Shown here one piece after another: positions 56,308-64,000 of a DNA stretch of 64,000 nucleotides. The DNA comes from Chitinophagales bacterium (GTDB lineage: Bacteria > Bacteroidota > Bacteroidia > Chitinophagales > Chitinophagaceae). Where the stretch lies: the NCBI GenBank assembly GCA_013298665.1, contig JAAFIK010000002.1:124001-188000 (forward strand), in the 5' to 3' direction. Both the position numbers and the translations under genes were made by a program. Below the pieces are notes generated by a model. The model searched no databases. It saw only the letters and a list, made by a program, of their open reading frames with translations, and had not been told where the DNA came from. How positions within the stretch are numbered: the stretch's first letter is position 1; every line of letters begins with the position of its first letter.

Positions 56308-56741
56308 CTACTGGTTTTTAACGTAACCACGATAAGCAAGGCCAGCAAGGCTACTACGAGGCAGAGCGGGCTGTAATACCGGCTGTCGTTTCCGGCAAAA
56401 GGGGTATGTTTTATTTTTTTAAAAAAACCCACATACCGGAAATCGCCCAACGCCCGCAGTGTAAACAGTATCGCGATACCGGCATGGCCGTAAACCACCC
56501 ATCTGGCGGACAATATACGTGCAAACACGGGTACCGCGGAAAACGACAGTAAAGCGGGCAACAATAAACCTGCTGCTACCAGTCCCGTTACAACGGAACC
56601 AGGCGCAAACAGTTTCGCATCAGTTTTGCCGGTTGTTGGCAGTACGGCGTTGATCCAGCGCCTGCCGCCCAATGCCCGGTAGGCATGTATGCCAGCCAGC
56701 AGCAGAAAAATGATACCGTTACAGAACGCTGCAAAAACCAT
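56304..56741 (-). CDS. DUF3995 membrane protein
   Basis: A 145-residue protein with four hydrophobic segments. The C-terminal FTLRALGDFRYVGFFKKI and DSRYYSPLCL match the DUF3995 pattern. The function is unknown. It is embedded between cobT (9 bp) and cobS (4-nt overlap). Its place between two cobalamin genes suggests a role in, or at least co-expression with, cobalamin salvage, perhaps in the membrane with CobS. Confidence 0.8.
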   Translation of the reverse strand: MVFAAFCNGIIFLLLAGIHAYRALGGRRWINAVLPTTGKTDAKLFAPGSVVTGLVAAGLLLPALLSFSAVPVFARILSARWVVYGHAGIAILFTLRALGDFRYVGFFKKIKHTPFAGNDSRYYSPLCLVVALLALLIVVTLKTSS

Positions 56742-56750
56742 ATGTGCTGA

Positions 56751-57821
56751 TTACAATTTATGATCCACCGATGCCGTTTCAAAACTGGCCATCCCGTTTA
56801 GAAAATGTACCGCCGACTGTACCAACGGTATTGCCAGTGCTGCGCCTGTACCCTCACCCAAACGCATACCCAGGTTCAGCAGGGGGTGTACACCCAACTC
56901 CTGCAGCATGGCATCATGCCCCAGTTCACCACTGGTGTGGGCAAAGATACAGTTTTGCAGCAGCGGGTGGCGGGGGTTGAGCAACGCGCACGCACCCCCT
57001 CCATTGTACAGGTGAATAGCCACCAGCAGGGCCGCAGTGGCAATAAAGCCATCCACAACAATCACCATACCCAGCTCAAAGGCCTTTACATAGGCGCCTG
57101 CCATCATCGCAATCTCAAAACCACCTATCCTGCTCAACAGGCCGTGGGGGGGTAATTCGTAAGTGGCCAGCTCATGCAAGGTGGCCACAGCTTCCAGCAC
57201 TGCCAGTTTTTGCTGCAATTGGGCATCACTGGCGCCCGTACCCCGGCCAACGCATTGCGGCAGGGGTAAACCGGTATAATGGTGCATAATAAGCGCTGCC
57301 GACGAGGTATTGCCAATACCCATTTCCCCAAAACCGATGGTATTACAACCACCCTCAAAAATACGCTGTACGATAGCGGCTCCTGCCTTTGTCGTTTCCA
57401 CTGCTGCCTCAACCGACATGGCCGACCCGAGGCTGTAGTCGGCAGTACCCTTGCCCTGCCTGGCATGTACAATGGGCAATGCGGGATCAAAGTCAATATT
57501 CACGCCCGCGTCCACCACCGTCAGCCCGATGCCGTGCTGTCTGCAAAACACATTGATTGCCGCGCCGCCGTTGACAAAGTTGAGCACCATCTGCGCTGTT
57601 ACCGACTGCGGATAAGGATTCACCTTACCCGTAGCTGCAATACCGTGGTCGGCAGCCAGTACCACAATATGTGGTGCTGTAATCACCGGACTCAGGGTAT
57701 TTTGTATTAATCCCACTTGCAGGGCAACGGTTTCCAGCAAGCCCAGGGCGCCCAGGGGCTTGGTTTTATTGTCGATTTTATGTTGTATGGCTTCCTGTAA
57801 GGATTGCGGAACTGTTGTCAT
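56751..57821 (-). CDS. cobT: Nicotinate-nucleotide-dimethylbenzimidazole phosphoribosyltransferase
   Basis: A 356-residue cytoplasmic enzyme, normal length for CobT. It transfers phosphoribose from nicotinate mononucleotide to the lower-ligand base, giving alpha-ribazole phosphate. Signatures include the N-terminal KTKPLGALGLLE, VLAADHGIAATGKVNPYP, FGEMGIGNTSSAAL and the C-terminal LGEGTGAALAIPLV with the catalytic-type Glu. The frame extends to 57881, but the ATG at 57821 fits the family. It sits 10 bp after the PP-loop gene. Confidence 0.96.
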   Translation of the reverse strand: MTTVPQSLQEAIQHKIDNKTKPLGALGLLETVALQVGLIQNTLSPVITAPHIVVLAADHGIAATGKVNPYPQSVTAQMVLNFVNGGAAINVFCRQHGIGLTVVDAGVNIDFDPALPIVHARQGKGTADYSLGSAMSVEAAVETTKAGAAIVQRIFEGGCNTIGFGEMGIGNTSSAALIMHHYTGLPLPQCVGRGTGASDAQLQQKLAVLEAVATLHELATYELPPHGLLSRIGGFEIAMMAGAYVKAFELGMVIVVDGFIATAALLVAIHLYNGGGACALLNPRHPLLQNCIFAHTSGELGHDAMLQELGVHPLLNLGMRLGEGTGAALAIPLVQSAVHFLNGMASFETASVDHKL

Positions 57822-57831
57822 TGTATAAAAT

Positions 57832-58554
57832 TTATGCCTGTAATAATATATCGCAAAACCAGAAACCCTTTGTACCCGCATCTTTAACAGGGGTAGGGTG
57901 ATCGGTGGTTTTTAGTACCAATGCTTTGTATGTTTTTTCACCGGCACCAACGGTTAACGGGTTTTTGAAGATAGGCCCCTCATAACAAAAGGTATGAAAC
58001 TCCCCGTTTTCACCACAGGGATCAACACCTGGCGGCAACTCCCGTAAAAAACGGTCATCAATCATTTTTCCGCACCAGCTATCATCCAGGTAACCATCGT
58101 TGATACAGCAGGTAATCGTTTTAAACCCTTTTGCGATAAAATCGTTCACCAGCCAGTCGGTTTTTTTTTGCCAGAGCGGAAACAAGCAGTTCATCCCGAT
58201 GGCTTTCATTTTATCTTCCCGGTATTGCCGAAGGTCTTCCAAAAAGATATCGCCAAAGGCAACGGTAAAGATACCCTCTTCTTTTACCCGCTCAAGTATC
58301 CCTGTCATTTGCCGTTCGTATTCGGTATTATCGGCTTCATACACATACGCTTTCAGCAAAGGAATGCCAATGGCTTTTGCCTGGGCTTCTACCAGGGCTT
58401 CCTTCACGCCGTGCATAGACAGCCTTTTGAAATGACCATTAATGGTACTCAGCAGATACTTTACTTCGTATCGCTGGTCGCCCAGCAATTCATGTAATGC
58501 ATATGAACTGTCTTTACCGCCACTCCAGGAGAGTATGATGGGAATCTTTGTCAT
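57832..58554 (-). CDS. PP-loop ATP pyrophosphatase (diphthine-ammonia ligase-like)
   Basis: A 240-residue cytoplasmic protein of the Dph6-like ATP_bind_4 family. The PP-loop SWSGGKDSSYAL is at about 9-20. DGYLDDSWCGK and the C-terminal GENGEFHTF match the family. Eukaryotic Dph6 amidates diphthine, absent from bacteria, so this member must do another adenylation-type ligation. The place 10 bp before cobT suggests a step in cobalamin or lower-ligand chemistry, but this is inference. The ATG at 58554 follows the usual family start. Confidence 0.88.
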   Translation of the reverse strand: MTKIPIILSWSGGKDSSYALHELLGDQRYEVKYLLSTINGHFKRLSMHGVKEALVEAQAKAIGIPLLKAYVYEADNTEYERQMTGILERVKEEGIFTVAFGDIFLEDLRQYREDKMKAIGMNCLFPLWQKKTDWLVNDFIAKGFKTITCCINDGYLDDSWCGKMIDDRFLRELPPGVDPCGENGEFHTFCYEGPIFKNPLTVGAGEKTYKALVLKTTDHPTPVKDAGTKGFWFCDILLQA

Positions 58555-58631
58555 GGTCTTATTACTGATAAGCAGGCATACGATAATTTTTAAGCCCACC
58601 GGGTTAATGCTGCCACAGGGGCATAAGCCTT

Positions 58632-58829
58632 CTATTCAGGCACCGCAAAATTGTTTTTGAGTTGCTGCAGACAATTGCGGCACAAACAATCGGTGTATTG
58701 CGCCTGTACAAAAGCCTGTGCTTCAGCCGGCAGCGTAATCCCATAGCACTCACACTTCAGCACATCACCCACCTTACATTCAAATACTGCCGCACAAGAG
58801 GGACAGCTCTTTTCTTCATGCTTGCACAT
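58632..58829 (-). CDS. Cysteine-rich CWC-type small protein
   Basis: A 65-residue protein with eight cysteines, including CPSCAAVFEC and CLCRNCL; this resembles the cysteine-rich CWC family. The arrangement suggests one or two zinc sites. It starts 14 bp inside the end of the BtuF-like gene, so it is translationally coupled. Function unknown. Confidence 0.8.
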   Translation of the reverse strand: MCKHEEKSCPSCAAVFECKVGDVLKCECYGITLPAEAQAFVQAQYTDCLCRNCLQQLKNNFAVPE

Positions 58830-59766
58830 GGGTAAAAAATTGAGCTGAAAAATGAAAACATTTGTGCTGCAACTGGGCGGGCAACACAAACAAAGCCGGA
58901 TGAAACAATGCCGCCAGCAGCTCAATACCATCTACCAGGGTAGAGGCAGAGGGTTGTGTAAACAGCTCAAAATCTGCAAGATATACCTGGTTTGATTGAA
59001 CCGCTTTTATGTCTTGCCAGTTGTCTTTCTGTGTGAGCAGGTGCATCTCTTCCCTTGCTCTTTCTATATGGAATCCGCAAGGGGCAATAACCAGTACTTC
59101 AGGATTATATTTGACAATTTTTTGCCAGGGTGTAACGATACTGTCACCCCCCGGATTACTCAGCATATCAATACCACCTGCCTGCGCCACCTGGAAAGGA
59201 ATCCAATGGCCGCAATTGTAAATGGGTTCAATCCACTCCAGCAGCATAACCTTTTTCAGCGGCATCTGGTGCAGCCGTAAAGTGTCGAGTATAACGGCTG
59301 TTCTTTTTTGCAATGCTGATAAGTATGCATAAGCGGCTTCTTCATGTCCCAAAGCCGTGGCAATGGTAATGGCAGTATGGTATACATCCTGCAGATCATT
59401 GGGGGTAAGCGTAATAATCAGTGGCTGTTTTGTCAGTTTAGCCACAGCGGCAGCGGTACACCGGGTATCAATCTGGCAAACCTCGCAGGTATCCTGCGTA
59501 AAAATAATATCGGGTTGTATCTCCTCCAGCAAGGCCTCTTCTACGTAATATAAACTTTTGCCCTGCGCCTTACTGGCAGAGAATACCTTGTCAATCTCTG
59601 TACTGCTGTAATTTTTGCCTTCCATTACACAGCGTACAACCTTTGGTTTCTCCTGCAATGCCTGTGCGGGACATTCAAAAGTAATACCGTGCAACAGGTG
59701 CTGCAGACCCATATCATAAATCATCCGGGTAGCGGCGGGCAGAAAAGAACATACAACCATGGCCAT
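58816..59766 (-). CDS. BtuF-like cobalamin-binding protein without signal peptide
   Basis: A 316-residue protein of the helical-backbone periplasmic-binding family. The start VCSFLPAATRMIYDMGLQHLLHGITFEC matches cobalamin/cobinamide-binding relatives of BtuF. The second lobe has YNPEVLVIAPCGFHIERA. It has no signal peptide, so it is probably cytoplasmic, or export is not by Sec; relatives without signals are known in Bacteroidota. Many Cys (VCQIDTRC near 95-103) could bind metal. No btuC/btuD genes are in the window. The B12-riboswitch context supports a corrinoid role. Confidence 0.83.
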   Translation of the reverse strand: MAMVVCSFLPAATRMIYDMGLQHLLHGITFECPAQALQEKPKVVRCVMEGKNYSSTEIDKVFSASKAQGKSLYYVEEALLEEIQPDIIFTQDTCEVCQIDTRCTAAAVAKLTKQPLIITLTPNDLQDVYHTAITIATALGHEEAAYAYLSALQKRTAVILDTLRLHQMPLKKVMLLEWIEPIYNCGHWIPFQVAQAGGIDMLSNPGGDSIVTPWQKIVKYNPEVLVIAPCGFHIERAREEMHLLTQKDNWQDIKAVQSNQVYLADFELFTQPSASTLVDGIELLAALFHPALFVLPAQLQHKCFHFSAQFFTHVQA

Positions 59767-59831
59767 ATCATTTAGAAGATCAGTAAAGGTAATACAACGC
59801 TATGCCTGTAAGAAACGATCCGGATAAAAGT

Positions 59832-60428
59832 TCAGGCTGTCTTTAATTGCAGGAAACTGTACCGGGTCTTCATCCATTCAAATGCGCCAAACATAACGGC
59901 ACTATACACCAGGGTACCCGCCAGGAAATTCCGCATAAATGGCAGCCCCTGCGCGTAACACTGCATCAAACCCGCCCAGTCTTTGGTAAGTGGTGTCATC
60001 GTTCTCAGGTCTGTGCCCCCACCCATCCATACGGTAAGATCGGCCAGTAGCCAATGGGTTAATGAAGCCGTTACCGCAGCGAGCAGTACATTTTTGGCAG
60101 AAACCTTTTTGATGAATGATTTACCAATAAAAGTGATGGCCGCAAATATGCCATAAATCCAGTACCAACCACTGTACATCATACCATATTTACCACCAAA
60201 AACAAATGCCTGGATCACTAAATCGCTGACCAGGAGTGTAAGCAATGGAAACAGCAGCGCCTTCCATTGTCTGGTAAAATAGGCTCCGCCAAAAAGTCCC
60301 ATAGCACCAATGGGCGAAAAGTTTGCCCAGGGGGTGAGCTGTGCTGAATTGGGAATACGCATCGCTGCCACCACTATCATAAAAATGGCAAGTACGGCAA
60401 AACGCGGATTTATTTTTTCTGTTATCAT
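59832..60428 (-). CDS. DUF6580 membrane protein, candidate corrinoid transporter
   Basis: A 198-residue inner-membrane protein with six hydrophobic segments. Family-type features are FSPIGAMGLFGGAYF near 38-52 and THWLLADLTVWMGGG. The family (DUF6580 by my recall) has no proven function, but size and topology resemble the S components of ECF transporters. It lies 50 bp after btuB and 65 bp before the BtuF-like gene, in a riboswitch-controlled operon that otherwise lacks an inner-membrane permease. A role in corrinoid uptake is a reasonable inference, not shown. Confidence 0.8.
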   Translation of the reverse strand: MITEKINPRFAVLAIFMIVVAAMRIPNSAQLTPWANFSPIGAMGLFGGAYFTRQWKALLFPLLTLLVSDLVIQAFVFGGKYGMMYSGWYWIYGIFAAITFIGKSFIKKVSAKNVLLAAVTASLTHWLLADLTVWMGGGTDLRTMTPLTKDWAGLMQCYAQGLPFMRNFLAGTLVYSAVMFGAFEWMKTRYSFLQLKTA

Positions 60429-60478
60429 ACCATTGATTTTAAAATGAAGCAGGCGGCAAAAACCGCCTGCTGTATAAT

Positions 60479-62401
60479 TTAGAATGAAAAACTTACACCA
60501 GTCATCAGATTAAACTTTCTGCTGTTGTAGCCCACCACATCAAAATACTGCTGATTGGTCATGTTGCGTACATCCACAAAACCACGCAGATACCGGGTAA
60601 ATGCATAGCCCAGGTAGCAGTCGATGTTGTAATACTGTGGCATTTGTGCCGGACCGGCATCATACTGCCCCTTTAGCCGGGTGCCCACAAAACGAAACGA
60701 GGGCATCAGGGTAAACCCTTTTACCGGTTCAAGGGTAAGCACACTGTTCAGGGTAAAATTAGGACGGCGGTAAAGATTTTTAACCTTTACATTATTGTTG
60801 ACGCCTTCGCCATCTACATAAGTAAAATTGCTCGTCCAGTTCCCTTTTTTTCCAATGGCTATCGTGCTTTCCAGCTCAAAGCCATAATCATGCTGCTCAT
60901 CCCGGTTGATGTACCGGCTTACAAAAGAGGGGGATGTATAAAAAATAATAAGGTTCTTAATATCTCTTTTAAAACCAACCACCCTGAATGTGTTCCGCTT
61001 ATTATTGCTGAAGGCCTGCACACCCAGTTCGTAATTATTGGTTGTTTCGGGCTTCAGGTCTTTATTGGCATATTCACTGTACAGTTGGTACAGAGACGGC
61101 ACTTTATATGCAGAAGAAATGTTTACAAAAATCCTTGTGTTCTCATCAATATTGTAAGAGGGATTAAATGTAAACGTGGTATTACTGCCATAGATGCTGT
61201 GCCTGTTGTAACGGAAACCCGCTTCCACATTAAAACCGGCCAGGTCTGTCAGCAATAATGAGTTGTATACCGAAAAATTATTGGCTTTGGCGCTATCGCC
61301 CAATGCTGTTTTAAACGGACCGAATGCACTGATGCTCAAATAATCCTGGCTCGTTTTCTGGGTCAGGTATTGTATGCCCGATACCAGCGATAATTTGTTG
61401 TGCAGCAGGATATTCCCGAACACATCAGTAATGGCGGTATTACCATTGTAGTTGCCCTTCGCATATTTGGCAAACCCTCCAACACTCGCGCTGTCATCGG
61501 TATACACCCTTTCTGATTTTACAAAGGTTTGTATGGCATGAAGTTTGAGCTTTGCTGTGCTGTACAGCAATTCAAAGGCGGCAATACTGTTCTTGTTGTC
61601 AACTACATTGTCCCTGTCGTCCTTAAATGCCGTGGCGTCCACCGCGGCTTTGTAAGTTGAAAAATTGTATGATCCCTTTGCCGAAAAGCGGTTGCTGATC
61701 TGGTAACCAAGGTTGGCCTGTACATTACTTTGCGTAAACTTGTCGTCGTCAAAATTTTTGGTGCCTGTGCTGTCGTAGGCCGAGGAGAACCCTTTGCTGC
61801 TGGTAAAATTATAGCCCAAAACGTAGCTGAACTTTTCTATGGTGCCATTTACCCCTGCATTACCCCGTACGGTATTATAGCTGCCATAGCTCAGCATTGC
61901 TGCCGGTGAAATACGCTTTTTGCCGGACTTCTTTGTAATGATATTGATCACACCCGCCACAGCATCACTGCCCCATAAAGTACTTTGTGCACCTTTTAGC
62001 ACTTCAATTCTTTCCACCTGCCCAACAGCAATATTGTTTAAATCAAAGCTGTTGTTGATCTGCGAAGGATCACCAACGGGTACACCATCGATCAGTATCA
62101 ATGTATTACCCGTACCGGCACCCCGGAAATACAGATCCTGGTTGGTACCCAGGTTATTATTCGCGCCATTGATAAAGACACCCGTTTGATAATTGATGAT
62201 TTCGGTAAGCGTTTTGCCCGCATTGCGTTGCAGGGTAGCCTGATCAATCACTGATACGACCTTACCTGTTGAGCTTTGTTTTTGCTGAAACCGGGTAGCC
62301 GTTACAATAACATCGTCTAACGATCTGGTGGCGGTTGTGTCCTGCGCCTGTAGCTGACTGCTGAATACCACAGCAGCCACAAATAAAAATTCCCTTTTCA
62401 T
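60479..62401 (-). CDS. btuB: BtuB-like TonB-dependent corrinoid receptor
   Basis: A 640-residue outer-membrane receptor, close to E. coli BtuB (614). A signal peptide ends near LQAQ. A TonB-box-like segment (DDVIVTATRF), a plug with LILIDGVPVGDPSQ and VERIEVLKGAQSTLWGSDAVAGVINIITKK follow, then a 22-strand barrel ending MTGVSFSF. There is no CarboxypepD domain. Its mRNA leader is a cobalamin riboswitch, which supports vitamin B12 or corrinoids as substrate. First gene of the operon. Confidence 0.93.
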   Translation of the reverse strand: MKREFLFVAAVVFSSQLQAQDTTATRSLDDVIVTATRFQQKQSSTGKVVSVIDQATLQRNAGKTLTEIINYQTGVFINGANNNLGTNQDLYFRGAGTGNTLILIDGVPVGDPSQINNSFDLNNIAVGQVERIEVLKGAQSTLWGSDAVAGVINIITKKSGKKRISPAAMLSYGSYNTVRGNAGVNGTIEKFSYVLGYNFTSSKGFSSAYDSTGTKNFDDDKFTQSNVQANLGYQISNRFSAKGSYNFSTYKAAVDATAFKDDRDNVVDNKNSIAAFELLYSTAKLKLHAIQTFVKSERVYTDDSASVGGFAKYAKGNYNGNTAITDVFGNILLHNKLSLVSGIQYLTQKTSQDYLSISAFGPFKTALGDSAKANNFSVYNSLLLTDLAGFNVEAGFRYNRHSIYGSNTTFTFNPSYNIDENTRIFVNISSAYKVPSLYQLYSEYANKDLKPETTNNYELGVQAFSNNKRNTFRVVGFKRDIKNLIIFYTSPSFVSRYINRDEQHDYGFELESTIAIGKKGNWTSNFTYVDGEGVNNNVKVKNLYRRPNFTLNSVLTLEPVKGFTLMPSFRFVGTRLKGQYDAGPAQMPQYYNIDCYLGYAFTRYLRGFVDVRNMTNQQYFDVVGYNSRKFNLMTGVSFSF

Positions 62402-62519
62402 GTTAATGAAATTTTTTTGGTGACTGCTTTCGAGAAAATTAAAGAGAAAGAAATATAAACGCCATCGGGCCTTTACATTCCAAGCCTTTCACCCGAAAGC
62501 TGAATGATTGTTAAGTGGT
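62402..62519 (-). other. Leader between the riboswitch and btuB
   Basis: 118 nt with a weak hairpin (CTTTC/GAAAG near 62490-62503) and no T-run after it, so I see no intrinsic terminator. The expression platform is therefore unresolved. Confidence 0.4.
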
Positions 62520-62700
62520 CGTGGCAGGTCTTCTGGCTTACCCGGCTTTTACACTTCCTTCCCATGGCACCTGAAGTGCCACAGTGGATGCAGTGGTGTA
62601 AAAGTTTGCCTTGCGGCAACGGGATTACAGCTACGGGGATAGCGCCGGAATTACACCGGCTTCCCTTTTAATCCTGATTATACATCAGGAACCATAACCG
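62520..62700 (-). ncRNA. Cobalamin riboswitch
   Basis: On the minus strand the leader has the hallmarks of the cobalamin aptamer: GGGAAGCCGGTG followed by ATTCCGGCGC near 62667-62641, the central junction with ACCACTGCATCCACTGTG, and the B12 box AGCCAGAAGACCTGCCAC at 62538-62521. It spans about 180 nt, begins within a few bases of the predicted transcription start, and precedes btuB. Ligand binding normally shuts off expression. Confidence 0.95.
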
Positions 62701-62703
62701 CGG

Positions 62704-62737
62704 CAAATGTATAACATTTAGGAGGTAGCCATCACAA
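62704..62737 (-). promoter_or_regulatory. Promoter of the cobalamin operon
   Basis: TACATTTG (62711-62704) is a perfect -7 box; TTG (62737-62735) lies 23 nt upstream. Transcription would start near 62698, at the riboswitch 5' edge. Confidence 0.6.
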
Positions 62738-62990
62738 CCGTTGGCATTTTTTTTTGCAGCCGGGATCCCGGAAGCCAATGTTATTACGTTAAACCCGGAA
62801 GCCTGCCCTCCGTAACATTAACAAAGGAGGCGGGGAAGTTGGGGAGTATCATTCTTCAAGTCAATTGTTATGCTTATCATATCACCCAAAGACAGAATAG
62901 TATCATCCGGGTAAAACTATTGTATGCTGCACCGTAGGTTGTGGCAGAGTGCGGTAAGGCCGGAAAAAATTGCTTTTGAAGCGCGAAAGA
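62738..62990. other. Intergenic stretch between YHS gene and cobalamin operon
   Basis: About 250 bp with a GCCGGGATCCCGG palindrome near 62759 and no credible ORF or terminator. Confidence 0.35.
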
Positions 62991-63317
62991 TTACTGCTGT
63001 TCGAGGTAAGATTTAGGGTCTTTAACAAACTCCTCCTTACAACCGGATGCACAGAAGCCATATATTTTACCCTTGTAGTGCATGGTATCTTCAATACCGA
63101 TCCGGAGGGGCATGCCACAAACGGGATCGTTTTTGGAGGCAAACTTTACGTTCGCCATATCTTTGGTCACTGCACCGGCCGGTCTTTCGGTCATTTTTTT
63201 GGCGGGTGCAACAGGCGGTGCTGGTGTGGGTGCTGTGATGGGCGCTTGCTGGTTCTGGCTTTTGCAGGCGAGTAGTATGGAAATGGCTGCTGCCGGTACA
63301 AAAAATGCCTTTTTCAT
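62991..63317 (-). CDS. YHS-domain lipoprotein
   Basis: A 108-residue lipoprotein (lipobox SILLAC, Cys near 18), then a Pro/Ala/Thr-rich linker (about 25-45) and a C-terminal YHS domain: DPVCGMPL near 65-72 and GKIYGFCASGCKEEFVKDP. The cysteines fit metal (heavy metal or copper) binding as in YHS domains of metal-handling proteins. It has an ideal promoter and lies upstream of, but on the same strand as, the cobalamin operon; a link between them is not implied. Confidence 0.9.
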   Translation of the reverse strand: MKKAFFVPAAAISILLACKSQNQQAPITAPTPAPPVAPAKKMTERPAGAVTKDMANVKFASKNDPVCGMPLRIGIEDTMHYKGKIYGFCASGCKEEFVKDPKSYLEQQ

Positions 63318-63361
63318 GCTATTATGCTTTTAAGCGTGATGTAAACCCAATTTTGAGGATG

Positions 63362-63393
63362 CAAAGATACACGCAAATACGCCTGCGGGCAAA
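63362..63393 (-). promoter_or_regulatory. Promoter of the YHS lipoprotein gene
   Basis: Perfect match to the Bacteroidota pattern on the minus strand: TTTG (63393-63390), 20-nt spacer, TATCTTTG (63369-63362). Start of transcription near 63357, leader about 40 nt. Confidence 0.8.
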
Positions 63394-63444
63394 TGGAAAT
63401 TGTACTCAGTACTCAGTCGGACTCTGTCTTGATACTTGATACTA

Positions 63445-63457
63445 AGTACCCGGTACT
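63445..63457. repeat. AGTACCCGGTACT palindrome, copy 2
   Basis: The reverse complement of the element at 53255-53267, near the stop of the window-edge gene; GTACTCAGTAC lies 30 bp away. Probably a dispersed intergenic repeat. Confidence 0.4.
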
Positions 63458-63467
63458 GCGTATTGCT

Positions 63468-64000
63468 TTATGGTATCAGCGGTAATGCCGCCCGGCTGTT
63501 CCGGAACAATAATACATACTGAAAGGCTGCCGTGGTTACCGCTTCTGCATTGCCCGGCTTTAAGGTTTGAAACCCCGTAGTTTCCATCAGTTGGCGGCTG
63601 CTGTTGTAGGGACTTCCGGCACCATTAAGCCGTAAAAGTGTGGTGGTATTGGGTTGGGTAACGGATTTCAGGTTTTGAATACCTGGCACGTTCATCATCA
63701 CCCCATCGTTACTTAGGGGGTAAGGGATATATTTCTCTGAAGCCGGGAAATAGGGGCTTTCCTTACGCAGTTCAGCGATATAGCTGGCAGGCATCATCTG
63801 CTTCAACTGACCCATAAGAGGCAGCATCACCATACTGTTGATGGCAAACATTTGTATCGAAACCGTTTTACCCGAAAACCCGGTCTTACCCTGTTGTAAA
63901 TACGCAGCAAAGGGCAGACGTCCGTCATAGGACACCTGTAGTGTATGGTAAAAACCCATAAAGCCGTACAGCTTTTTACCGCTAAGCTGATATGTATCCA
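63468..64000 (-). CDS. Hypothetical protein, 5' end outside window
   Basis: The C-terminal 176 residues of a gene that continues past the window edge; the frame stays open (DTYQLSGKKLYGF) upstream of the internal Met at 63959. It is strand-rich with several Met (MFAINSMVMLPLMGQLKQMM), no TM segment. The opening pattern recalls DUF4836-like Bacteroidota lipoproteins, but I cannot assign it. Confidence 0.7.
   Translation of the reverse strand, partial: DTYQLSGKKLYGFMGFYHTLQVSYDGRLPFAAYLQQGKTGFSGKTVSIQMFAINSMVMLPLMGQLKQMMPASYIAELRKESPYFPASEKYIPYPLSNDGVMMNVPGIQNLKSVTQPNTTTLLRLNGAGSPYNSSRQLMETTGFQTLKPGNAEAVTTAAFQYVLLFRNSRAALPLIP

Noticed and set aside
57832..58554. Diphthamide synthesis enzyme
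   Set aside because: Bacteria lack diphthamide; only the PP-loop family assignment is supported.

Overview
The window looks like chromosomal DNA of a free-living member of the Bacteroidota, most likely Chitinophagaceae or a close relative. The evidence is a SusC/SusD pair, several proteins with type IX secretion (T9SS) C-terminal domains, LytS/LytTR sensor-regulator pairs, a Rho factor with a long charged N-terminal insert, and promoters of the TTTG / TAnnTTTG type with few Shine-Dalgarno sites. I see no rRNA, transposase, phage module or CRISPR array. There is one tRNA, Arg (anticodon CCG). The family assignment is inference; no database search was possible.

Layout. 1-2.1 kb: the end of an unknown gene, an NTF2-like protein and an MFS transporter. 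2.2-7.7 kb (minus strand): a frameshifted secreted protein, an acyltransferase, an aldose epimerase and a large lamin-tail/T9SS protein. 7.8-9.1 kb: asd (aspartate-semialdehyde dehydrogenase) behind a leader that looks like a classical ribosome-mediated transcription attenuator. 9.5-19.9 kb: an M57 metalloprotease, a ferredoxin oxidoreductase beta subunit, a carboxymuconolactone decarboxylase, an SLC13 transporter, an ECF sigma factor with a membrane partner, rho, asnS, DUF1569 and sua5. 19.9-29.7 kb: a FecA-like receptor, an acyltransferase, a susC-susD-lipoprotein operon and an AraC regulator. 30-45.5 kb: surface and secreted proteins interleaved with two LytS/LytTR two-component pairs. 45.6-48.5 kb: purT and a UvrD-like helicase.

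48.5-53.3 kb is the clearest accessory region. It holds an HNH endonuclease, a DNA cytosine-5 methyltransferase and a Vsr mismatch endonuclease, with REP-like palindromes on one side. On the other side lie a Crp/Fnr regulator and a tandem array of about 8.6 copies of a 43-bp unit. One further diverged copy of the unit sits over the presumed vsr promoter. A small unknown ORF starts 10 bp past the array, followed by a frameshifted small lipoprotein gene.

54.9-62.7 kb (minus strand) is a cobalamin uptake and salvage operon: a promoter, a cobalamin riboswitch, a BtuB-like receptor, a DUF6580 membrane protein, a BtuF-like protein, a cysteine-rich protein, a PP-loop ATPase, cobT, a DUF3995 protein, cobS and cobC. 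Genes overlap or lie close together throughout. No cobU/cobP or btuCD is visible. The window ends with a YHS-domain lipoprotein that has a textbook promoter and an unknown gene cut by the window edge.
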